DNA from: Arenicola marina
Lineage: Eukaryota; Annelida; Polychaeta; Arenicolidae
Assembly (NCBI GenBank): GCA_964019135.1
Contig: OZ025249.1
Location: 36,841,759 to 36,905,758 of the forward strand
Length of the DNA: 64,000 nt
Reading direction: 5' to 3'
Both the position numbers and the translations under genes were made by a program. Within the stretch, counting starts at the first letter, position 1, and each line of letters begins with the position of its first letter. Under the pieces are notes generated by a model. It did no database searches and was not told where the DNA came from. It was given only the letters and a program-made list of their open reading frames with translations. Shown one piece after another: positions 1 through 10,193 of this stretch.

Positions 1-3000
1 GTGACCGTGTTTTACTACCGCTGCCTCCACCACCCTCAGTGACTGTGTTTGACTTACCACTTCCTCCATCACCCTCAGTGACTGTGTTTGACTACTACTT
101 CCTCCATCACCCTCAGTGACTGTGTTTTACTACCGCTGCCTCCATCACCCTCAGTGACCGTGTTTTACTACCGCTGCCTCCACCACCCTCAGTGACTGTG
201 TTTTACTACCGCTGCCTCCATCACCCTCAGTGACCGTGTTTGACTACTACTTCCTCCATCCCCCTCAGTGACTGTGTTTTACTACCGCTGCCTCCATCAC
301 CCTCAGTGACCGTGTTTTACTACCGCTGCCTCCATCACCCTCAGTGACTGTGTTTTACTACCGCTGCCTCCATCACCCTCAGTGACTGTGTTTTACTACC
401 GCTGCCTCCATCACCCTCAGTGACTGTGTTTTACTACCACTTCCTCCATCACCCTCAGTGACCGTGTTTTACTACCGCTGCCTCCACCACCCTCAGTGAC
501 TGTGTTTGACTTACCACTTCCTCCATCACCCTCAGTGACTGCGTTTGACTACTACTTCCTCCATCACCCTCAGTGACTGTGTTTTACTACCGCTGCCTCC
601 ATCACCCTCTGTGACCGTGTTTTACTACCGCTGCCTCCACCACCCTCAGTGACTGTGTTTTACTACCGCTGCCTCCATCACCCTCAGTGACCGTGTTTGA
701 CTACTACTTCCTCCATCACCCTCAGTGACTGTGTTTTACTACCGCTGCCTCCATCACCCTCAGTGACCGTGTTTTACTACCGCTGCCTCCATCACCCTCA
801 GTGACTGTGTTTTACTACCGCTGCCTCCATCACCCTCAGTGACTGTGTTTTACTACCGCTGCCTCCATCACCCTCAGTGACTGTGTTTTACTACCGCTGC
901 TTCCACCACCCTCAGTGACCGTGTTTTACTACCGCTGCCTCCATCACCCTCAGTGACTGTGTTTTACTACCGCTGCCTCCATCACCCTCAGTGACTGTGT
1001 TTTACTACCGCTGCCTCCATCACCCTCAGTGACTGTGTTTTACTACCACTTCCTCCATCACCCTCAGTGACTGTGTTTTACTACCGCTGCCTCCATCACC
1101 CTCAGTGACCGTGTTTTACTACCGCTGCCTCCATCACCCTCAGTGACTGTGTTTTACTACCGCTGCCTCCACCACCCTCAGTGACTGTGTTTTACTACCG
1201 CTGCCTCCATCACCCTCAGTGACTGTGTTTTACTACTACTTCCTGTATCACCCTCAGTGACTGTGTTTGACTTACCACTTCCTCCACCACCCTCAGTGAC
1301 TGTGTTTGACTTACCACTTCCTCCACCACCCTCAGTGACTGTGTTTTACTACCGCTGCCTCCATCACCCTCAGTGACTGTGTTTTACTACCGCTGCCTCC
1401 ACCACCCTCAGTGACTGTGTTTTACTACTACTTCCTCCATCACCCTCAGTGACTGTTTTACTACTACTTCCTCCATCGCCCTCAGTGACTGTGTTTTACT
1501 ACCGCTGCCTCCATCACCCTCAGTGACTGTGTTTGACTACTACTTCCTCCACCACCCTCAGTGACTGTGTTTGACTTACCACTTCCTCCATCACCCTCAG
1601 TGACTGTGTTTTACTACCGCTGCCTCCATCACCCTCAGTGACTTGTGTTTTACTACCGCTGCCTCCATCACCCTCAGTGACTGTGTTTTACTACCGCTGC
1701 TTCCATCACCCTCAGTGACTGTGTTTGACTTACCACTTCCTCCACCACCCTCAGTGACTGTGTTTGACTTACCACTTCCTCCATCACCCTCAGTGACTGT
1801 GTTTTACTACCGCTGCCTCCATCACCCTCAGTGACTGTGTTTGACTTACCACTTCCTCCATCACCCTCAGTGACTGTGTTTTACTACCGCTGCCTCCATC
1901 ACCCTCAGTGACTGTGTTTGACTTACCACTTCCTCCACCACCCTCAGTGACTGTGTTTGACTTACCACTTCCTCCACCACCCTCAGTGACTGTGTTTTAC
2001 TACCGCTGCCTCCATCACCCTCAGTGACTGTGTTTTACTACCGCTGCCTCCACCACCCTCAGTGACTGTGTTTTACTACTACTTCCTCCATCACCCTCAG
2101 TGACTGTTTTACTACTACTTCCTCCATCGCCCTCAGTGACTGTGTTTTACTACCGCTGCCTCCATCACCCTCAGTGACTGTGTTTGACTACTACTTCCTC
2201 CACCACCCTCAGTGACTGTGTTTGACTTACCACTTCCTCCATCACCCTCAGTGACTGTGTTTTACTACCGCTGCCTCCATCACCCTCAGTGACTTGTGTT
2301 TGACTACTACTTCCTCCACCACCCTCAGTGACTGTTTGACTTACCACTTCCTCCATCACCCTCAGCGACTGTGTTTTACTACCGCTGCCTCCATCACCCT
2401 CAGTGACTTGTGTTTGACTACTACTTCCTCCATCACCCTCAGTGACTGTGTTTGACTTACCACTTCCTCCATCACCCTCAGTGATCGTGTTTTACTACTA
2501 CTTCCTCCATCACCCTCAGTGACTGTGTTTGACTTACCACTTCCTCCATCACCCTCAGTGACTGTGTTTGACTTACCACTTCCTCCATCACCCTCAGTGA
2601 CTGTTTTACTACTACTTCCTCCATCACCCTCAGTGACTGTGTTTGACTTACTACTTCCTCCATCACCCTCAGTGACTGTGTTTGACTTACTACTTCCTCC
2701 ATCACCCTCAGTGACTGTGTTTTACTACCGCTGCCTCCATCACCCTCAGTGACTGTGTTTTACTACCGCTGCCTCCATCACCCTCAGTGACTGTGTTTGA
2801 CTTACCACTTCCTCCACCACCCTCAGTGACTGTGTTTGACTTACCACTTCCTCCATCACCCTCAGTGACTGTGTTTGACTTACCACTTCCTCCATCACCC
2901 TCAGTGACTGTTTTACTACTACTTCCTCCATCACCCTCAGTGACTGTGTTTGACTTACCACTGCCTCCATCACCCTCAGTGACTGTGTTTGACTTACCAC

Positions 3001-3744
3001 TTCCTCCATCACCCTCAGTGACTGTGTTTGACTTACCACTTCCTCCATCACCCTCAGTGACTGTGTTTGACTTACCACTTCCTCCATCACCCTCAGTGAC
3101 TGTTTTACTACTACTTCCTCCATCAGCCTCAGTGACTGTGTTTTACTACTACTTCCTCCATCACCCTCAGTGACTGTTTTACTACCGCTGCCTCCATCAC
3201 CCTCAGTGACTGTGTTTGACTTACCACTTCCTCCATGACCCTCAGTGACTGTGTTTGACTTACCACTTCCTCTATCACCCTCAGTGACTGTTTTACTACT
3301 ACTTCCTCCATCACCCTCAGTGACTGTGTTTGACTTACCACTTCCTCCATCACCCTCAGTGACTGTGTTTTACTACCACTTCCTCCATCACCCTCAGTGA
3401 CTGTGTTTTACTACCGCTGCCTCCATCACCCTCAGTGACTGTGTTTGACTTACCACTTCCTCCATCACCCTCAGTGACTGTGTTTTACTACCGCTGCCTC
3501 CTTCACTCTCAGTGACTGTGTTTGACTTACCACTTCCTCCATCACCCTCAGTGACTGTGTTTGACTTACCACTTCCTCCATCACCCTCAGTGACTGTGTT
3601 TGACTTACCACTTCCTCCATCACCCTCAGTGACTGTGTTTGACTTACCACTTCCTCCATCACCCTCAGTGACTGTGTTTTACTACCGCTGCCTCCATCAC
3701 CCTCAGTGACCGTGTTTTACTAGCCCTTCCTTTATCAACCACAG
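1..3744 (+). repeat. Minisatellite (36/38/39-bp units) in the last GATM intron
   Basis: Roughly 95 head-to-tail units fill the window from base 1. Three unit lengths alternate: 38 bp (with TTTTACTACCGCTGCC), 39 bp (with TTTGACTTACCACTTCC) and 36 bp (with TGTTTTACTACTACTTCC). All share CTCCATCACCCTCAG. The 38-bp type dominates the 5' half and the 39-bp type the 3' half, so the array has a variant gradient. The array begins outside the window. Its last, diverged unit (3706-3744) contains the splice acceptor of the final GATM exon. Open frames inside it (up to 128 codons) come from periodicity and are not genes. Confidence 0.97.
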
Positions 3745-3974
3745 ATCACCCGTTGTGGATGTCTTCCAAGTGGCTCTCTATGAACGTTTTGATGCTGGAT
3801 CCCGAACGGGTCCTGGTTGAGAAGGGAGAGACGACGATCCGCAAGATGTTCACCCAACTCGGTATCCAGTGTATTCCGGTCACCATTCGCCACGCCAACT
3901 CGCTAGGTGGCGGCTTCCACTGCTGGACCTGTGACGTCAGACGCCGAGGTAGCATGGAGGCTTACTTGGATTGA
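3745..3974 (+). CDS. GATM: Glycine amidinotransferase (AGAT), last exon
   Basis: This is the 3'-terminal coding exon of L-arginine:glycine amidinotransferase. The mitochondrial enzyme moves the amidino group of arginine to glycine to make guanidinoacetate, the first step of creatine synthesis. The exon follows a CAG acceptor at 3742-3744, starts with a split codon and encodes 75 residues. [17 protein letters not shown] opens it, [17 protein letters not shown] follows, and it ends in YLD and a TGA at 3972-3974. The Cys in FHCW corresponds to the active-site Cys407 of the human enzyme and is intact. The family usually has about 420 residues, so earlier exons lie left of the window, beyond the minisatellite. 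A poly(A) signal AATAAA lies at 4431-4436 and a second one at 4681. The gene is tail-to-tail with NTAQ1. The identification is firm. Confidence 0.95.
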
Positions 3975-4893
3975 TAACAAGCGCCTGTTGGTTTGGGTTG
4001 TATCTCTTAGTAACTGAGCGACAGTTACATGCATGTATTTGACTTTTAACAGTACGTAAGGCTTCAGTACATAATAGTACATAAGATATGTTGGGAAAAA
4101 AACGTTCTTTATTATAGTTTTGACACTCTATTGTCATTCGGCGGTTTCACAAGCACGTATTCTAGGAAATGTAACAGAATCGTTCTGCGAGAGGAGAATC
4201 TAAGCAGCAGATTTGGGATTATGACAAGAAACGATGAGAAGAACCATCATCTGAATTTTTCTTTTGTAATAGTAAGATTTAGTACGATACATTTTAACGA
4301 ACGAAAAGTAAAATTTTTAATTGCATCCGCAGGAGAGTATATTAATATTGATATTCATAGCAAACTATATAACAGGTATGTCAACTGCATGTTTCTTGTA
4401 CTTCGTTATTTTTTATTCACCCAAAAAGTAAATAAACCAATTAATTGCTACTGGATTGCTTGTGCTGGATTTGTTGGAAATGACAAGAAGCAAGAGTTGG
4501 AACAATATACATATATACCGTATATATCATAATTATACGACTGGGGTAGGCATCATGAAGACTTAAATAATAGTAATTAACATTCTTGGGCTAACTTTCA
4601 AGCCATTAAGAATGAAGCACAAGTAACATAACAATCTACTCAATTACAGCAAAGTAAGCGACGCAACATCGACTGAAAGAAATAAACAATTGAGGTGCAT
4701 ATATCAACCGGTTTGACCATTTTATTTTATAATGAGGTGCGATGTGTTACACATTAGATCTTGTAGGTATTGATTCTTTTTTCGTGATGCCAATCGATGA
4801 AATATAAAATGCTGTGCTGAGGGTCGAATTTCATTGCTAGACAGTATACCGAAGTTGTACATTGAAAAACAGGAACAGATCACAGTGCCGACT
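3975..4893. other. GATM/NTAQ1 convergent 3' region
   Basis: AT-rich DNA between two convergent stop codons. It holds plus-strand AATAAA at 4431-4436 and 4681-4686, and a minus-strand AATAAA (TTTATT at 4721-4726) about 170 bp past the NTAQ1 stop. The 3'UTRs therefore probably end within about 40-300 bp of each other. The 133-codon open frame at 4131-4532 has no recognisable protein features and lies in the expected GATM 3'UTR. Confidence 0.6.
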
Positions 4894-7800
4894 TCAGCTA
4901 TTGTGAGCGTCGCGCGTGTCGCTACTATGGTTACCGTTGTTGCCACGTGCCGCTCGTTCTACTGGCCCATACAGTAATGCAAAGGCATCCTCAGTCGAAC
5001 TGAAGCGGGCGAGGAACTCTTCGCTGCTTAGGACTTGGCCAAACCCAGTGCCGGCGCCCATACTAATAAAGTCTTGTATGTTGTTCGTAGATACTACGGA
5101 AAACAACGACCAAAATTCGGATTATACATTGTATCGTCTCTGCGACTAGAAACGTACATTATCATTTATTTTTTAGAAAACTAGTTTAAATACACAATTT
5201 CTTCGCTATCACAAGTTTGGTTGCACTTATCATGACACGATCCCGTGGCACGAATCCGAATATGTTGGTGTTTTATCCCTGAAAATAGTGGCCATACTGC
5301 CTTCAAGACACAAGGCATGTACATGAGGATTCTTCATTAAAAGCTTACCCGAGGACTGTATACACTCGTAGCCAGGTGGGTCAGCCAGCCATGTCCCGTC
5401 CTCCTTTAACATGTGCGACCGATCGGAGGCAAACGTATTCAAGAACTCTTCCCCCCGAATCACTCGAAACGACCTGGTTGAAGGATGAGATGGGAGCGAC
5501 AATTAAGCCAAAAGAGAGCTAAGCTGCAGGTAAACCTACTACATGTATCGAACAAGGATAAACCCATTGATTGTGATTTTCTTCTTTAGTTTGGTGCCCA
5601 GGTCACACCGTATTTGTATCCAACCGACATGCAAGATTAACAATGTCATATCTGCTGCTAAATTAGACCTCCGACATATTCACTGTACAAAATTAGAAAA
5701 CCTCGCAAATATACCTATAGAACTGTGGCTTGAGCATGAGGTCTGAGCGCACTGTCTCCTTGGCGTATTGCAGGAAGTCACATGGTACAGGAAGACGAGT
5801 GTCAAGGTCGTACACCGTAGAGCCGCCACCAGAGGGCGACTTATGAACCAGGATCACGTGATAGTCCTGAGATGTAACAGAAAGCTTAATGTGTGAATAA
5901 TCATAATAAAATAGTACATTTAATTACAAACATACATACATTGAAACTATAAAATGGATAATAAATCAGTTAATAGATCCATTATACCAGTGGGCGCAAA
6001 CTGGTAACCATTTTTTTCTGTCAAAAACATACGTATGATTCATACAATTAGTACATCTGATACATTTAAGTGTGAAGTTAAACCAACTGCCAGAGCCCTA
6101 TGTACTCACCCAAATCACCGGATCATTAACGGTCTTAGCAGCCTGTTGCATCCACAGAGGAACCTGTGAATCAGATTATCCTCAAAATATTACCCTGGTC
6201 GCGCACCGCGGAAACGATGTTAAAGCTAGCCACTGAGACTTGTATCTCAGGGACATAGAATCAAAAACAATTAAACCCATCACAACTATAACAATACAAA
6301 TATATTGACAATAAACTTTTCTTTCGTCAGACTGAGCTACTATCGGTGTAAGAACAGGATCACAGGGTGGACAGAGCTACTATTAGTACTAGGACAGGAC
6401 AAGATTACAGGGTGGACAGAGCTACTGTCAGTACTAGGACAGGACCCCAGGGTGGATGGAGCTACTGTCAGTACTAGGGCAGGACAGTATCCCAGGGTGG
6501 ATGGAGCTACTGTCAGTATTAGGACAGAACGGGATCACAGGGTGGACAGAGCTACTCTCAGTATTAGGACAGGAAAGGATCACAGGGTGGACAGAGCTAC
6601 TCTCAGTATTAGAACAGGACAGGATCCCAGGGTGGACAGAGCTACTGTCAGTATTAGGACAGGAAAGGATCCCAGGGTGGACAGAGCTACTGTCAGTGTT
6701 AAGACAGCAAAGGATCACAGGGTGGACAGAGCTACTGTCAGTATTAGGACAGGAAAGGATCACAGGGTGGACGGAGCTACTGTCAGTATTAAGACAGGAA
6801 AGGATCACAGGGTGGACAGAACTACTGTCCGTATTAGAACAGGACAGGATCCCAGGGTGGACAGAGCTACTCTCAGTATTAGAACAGGACAGGATCCCAG
6901 GGTGGACAGAGCTACTGTCAGTATTAGGACAGGAAAGGATCGCAGGGTGGACAGAGCTACTCTCGGTATTAAGACAGGAAAGGATCACAGGGTGGATGGA
7001 GCTACTGTCAGTATTAAGACAGGAAAGGATCACAGGGCGGACAGAGCTACTGTCAGTATTAAGACAGGGAAGGATCACAGGGTGGACAGAGCTACTGTCA
7101 GTATTAAGACATGAAAGGATCACAGGATGGACAGAGCTACTGTCAGTATTAAGACAGGGAAGGATCACAGGGTGGACAGAGCTACTGTCAGTATTAAGAC
7201 AGGAAAGGATCACAGGGTGGACAGAGCTACTGTCAGTATTAAGATAGGAAAGGATCACAGGGTGGATGGAGCTACTGTCAGTATTAAGACAGGAAAGGAT
7301 CATAGGGTGGACAGAGCTACTGTCAGTACTAAGACAGGAAAGGATCATAGGGTGGACAGAGCTACTGTCAGTATTAAGATAGGAAAGGATCACAGGGTGG
7401 ATGGAGCTACTGTCAGTATTAAGACAGGAAAGGATCACAGGGTGGACAGAACTACTGTCAGTATTAGAACAGGACCGGATCACAGGGTGGACAGAGCTAA
7501 TGTCAGTATTAAGACAGGAAAGGATCACAGGGTGAACAGGGCTACTGTTAGTATTAAAACAGGAAAGGATCACAGGGTGGACAGAGCTACTCTCAGTATT
7601 AGGACAGGACAGGATCACAGGGTGGACAGAGCTACTGTCAGTTTTAAGACAGGAAAGGATCACAGGGTGGACAGAGCTACTCTCAGGATTAGGACAGGAC
7701 AGGATCACAGGGTAGATGGAGCTACTGTCAGTATTAAGACAGGACAGGATCACAGGGTGGATGGAGCTACTGTCAGTATTAGGTAAGGACAGTAGAACAG

Positions 7801-9049
7801 GGTGGACCAAGCCAATGTCAGAATGAGGACGAGAAAATCATGGCGTTGACATAGCCTTAAACATGTTAAAGTTACTGCATATTAACCAGTCAATTAAGCA
7901 TTTTGACTGATGATTTTTTGTAAGCAGTACTTACTTGTCTGCCAGTATTGGATATGAAGACAACATAACTATAGCTGAGCTCAGCTATATGACATTCTCT
8001 GATCTTTTGACACAGCTTCCACACATTTTCTTCACTGTAATAAATAAAAAATATATGTATATGCCAAAAGAAATCAGTGAAAAATAATAAGGGATAAGGC
8101 AGTAGGCAGTGGTCATCACATCAACTGTTCTAAGCGTCTAGACTATAATCCAGGGCCATAGTTGAAGCATCATATCTTAGCCTACACTAGCCCCAATATT
8201 GTAGTGCTGTATCCAAGAGACTAATGTTGTCAGGCAAGGAGGGAGGCATGACAAATGCTATGCATAATGGCCAAGCAACCTAGTCTGCGGCGATTGGACT
8301 GTCTGTTATTGTTCGCATTATCCATGCCCATTACAGTGCTCTAAGGGATTCCCGGAAAATTGGCTGTGTGCAAAATGTGATATTCCCTCAGGAAGCCAAG
8401 CCCGACCACCTACCCCTCCCAGCCAGCTGGCACCCAATCTAATCTGCTGGCTTGCCAGCCTCCTCCCCCCACCCTCTTCCCCCCCCACCCTACCCTCTCC
8501 CCCCACCCTACCCCATCCCCCCCACCCCCCTTAAATCCTTCGACCATTTGGTCGTTCAGACATTAGGAGACAACTGGATGCCTGTTAGGTTCTGTGACAG
8601 GACTAAGCTTACACCGAATGGCTCTAGCTAGGGTATTGAGCGCCTGCTGTATAGGGAACACTTCACTCCCTTTTACTTTATGTCTTATGATCCATTTAGT
8701 CATGTTCATGTATGCGCTAATTGCGTCAGGGCTAACTATAGCTTTGTCAACAAAACCTTCTACAGAGAAGTCTCTCTGTAGAAGGTTTTGTTGACAAAGC
8801 TAGGCTAACTAAGTCTGGCCTGGAACTGAAAAAAATGCATATTATCGCTCATTCGCGTCCGCCTGTAATAAGTGATCAGTGATCACAGCACGAACACCCC
8901 TTTGCCACTGTATCTATGTGAACGACAGGAGCAGGCCAAATGTGTCATGCAAGCAGATCAGAAATAACTCACCAGTAACATCTTGTATACGACTTATTAC
9001 TCTCAAGATAACTCCACAAAGATGTCACAGTGTTTACATCCGCCGCCAT
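4894..9049 (-). CDS. NTAQ1: Protein N-terminal glutamine amidohydrolase
   Basis: NTAQ1 (WDYHV1) deamidates N-terminal Gln to Glu on proteins, a tertiary-destabilising step of the Arg/N-degron pathway, in cytosol and nucleus. Six exons were read on the minus strand: 9049-8973, 8034-7935, 6163-6110, 5866-5715, 5473-5349 and 5072-4894. All junctions are GT/AG and in phase, giving 228 residues (human 205). The catalytic triad is complete: Cys26 in CYCEENVW, His80 in WDYHV and Asp97 in YDLDT. PQFYRSFRVIRGEEF, FASDRSHM and DFISM are other family signatures. The start is the Met before AADVNTVTSLW. The C-terminus is about 25 residues longer than human and has low complexity. Intron 2 carries a 45-bp minisatellite and intron 1 a perfect 30-bp-arm hairpin. 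A minus-strand AATAAA lies at 4721-4726. Confidence 0.93.
6335..7815. repeat. 45-bp minisatellite in NTAQ1 intron 2
   Basis: About 32 tandem units of 45 bp with the core CACAGGGTGGACAGAGCTAC followed by TGTCAGTATTAAGACAGGAA and AGGAT. Because 45 is a multiple of three, several frames stay open on both strands, including a 458-codon frame on the minus strand (6434-7810) with a 15-residue period built on VHPVILSC and NTDSSS. The array lies wholly between NTAQ1 exons 2 and 3, so these frames are treated as artefacts of periodicity. Confidence 0.95.
8739..8802. repeat. Perfect 30-bp inverted repeat with 4-bp loop
   Basis: The left arm 8739-8768 is the exact reverse complement of the right arm 8773-8802, separated by AGTC. 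The arms start TAGCTTTGTCAACAAAACC. The hairpin lies in NTAQ1 intron 1. No flanking ORF or target duplication was recognised. Confidence 0.95.
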
Positions 9050-10193
9050 GTCCCACTCTCTGCCTTCGGTTCATTCCGCTAGGGCTGTAAAAGCTAGATT
9101 GCGTAGCGCCACCGTGCGGGGAGCTTGGCCACATACGGATTAGCCTGGTTCCTGGGTCCTGCTTCTAGCCAGCAGCATATCTACATATCCACAGCTTATA
9201 GGGCTATGCAGTTCTCGCGATCGGGCCGCGAGACTTCAGTTTTGGGGACAAACAAACACACGTGCTCCATGTTGAAGTATAGGCAGCTATAAGTCAATTT
9301 CTTTCCAGGTTTATTCTAAAGACTATGAGTACCATTTCACTAAACATGGCTATGGGAGATATACGTTAAAATATTTCGAGGCGATGAAGCGCAGAACTTT
9401 GGGAATATACAAGGAAAAATCCGTCTTCAAAACACTCGAAAGCTAAAAATAACGTTCTAAATTTAGCCCTGCACCCGGGCTTTCGCAAGTTCCTCAAACA
9501 GCGAGTGACGTCACAGACGTTCGCGTGACTCCGCGGTAACAAAAATGGCGAGAGCAAGTGATCGACTTAACGATACCGCTGTCAAAATGTGCAGTACATG
9601 GAGTAACAGCACACGGATGCGTCATTAAACTACATGGTAAAGATAAAATAAGACCAGTTGGATGTTTTCGTATCATTTTTGGATCACAAAAAGACCAAGT
9701 ATCTTCATTTTTGTAAGTTTTCTGTTTGAAGCGTAGCGCCAACGTTGTAACCGGGGAGAATCCGTGTGACGTCATAATGCCTCGTTTTCGTAGGAAATGC
9801 AAAAAAACGTTAATTTCTCAGTCGTATTGTCCCGTCGTAACAAATATTCGTCATTGTGATGGCGCAAACGAATAAAAAATATGTCGTCTATCCGTCTTGT
9901 GAAGCTATATTTCTTAAATATTCTTAATCATATCGCTAGGCCTTCCGCAATGGACCCACCCCTCAGCGCCTGGCTTTTGCGCAGGTAGTCTGGTTCCCAG
10001 TCTCTCTCTTTGCGTAACATACACGTCACACCTACGTCACAGATAGTCAGGATACCAGTGTGCGCAGAGATTCTAAACTCGTTCCATACACGTGCTTCGT
10101 TTGTTTGTCCCCAAAATGAGTAAACCGGAAGTCTAAGCGAACGAGACTTTTATGCATTCGCCAGACGGCAGCATCGCATCACTTGTGTTGAAA
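9050..10193. promoter_or_regulatory. Head-to-head intergenic region NTAQ1/ISOC2
   Basis: About 1.1 kb separates the two divergent start codons. It holds two palindromic CRE-like TGACGTCA sites (9506-9513 and 9767-9774) and two E-boxes CACGTG (9259-9264 and 10089-10094). An exact 17-bp inverted repeat frames it: TTTTGGGGACAAACAAA at 9240-9256 and its complement at 10100-10116. No TATA box was convincing. It may act as a bidirectional promoter, but the flanking inverted repeat could instead mark an inserted foldback element. Confidence 0.45.

Noticed and set aside
2746..3173. ORFs of 125 and 128 codons in the first array
   Set aside because: 39-bp units keep frames open on both strands; the array is intronic to GATM.
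1..3744. CRISPR-like regular repeats
   Set aside because: Units are contiguous variants with no unique spacers, and the context is eukaryotic.
4131..4532. 133-codon ORF after GATM
   Set aside because: Lies in the expected 3'UTR, includes the poly(A) signal and shows no protein features.
6434..7810. 458-codon minus-strand ORF with 15-residue repeats, and long plus-strand ORFs over the same bases
   Set aside because: It is produced by a 45-bp tandem repeat (multiple of three) inside an NTAQ1 intron; several frames are open at once and no non-repeat domain or start context supports it.
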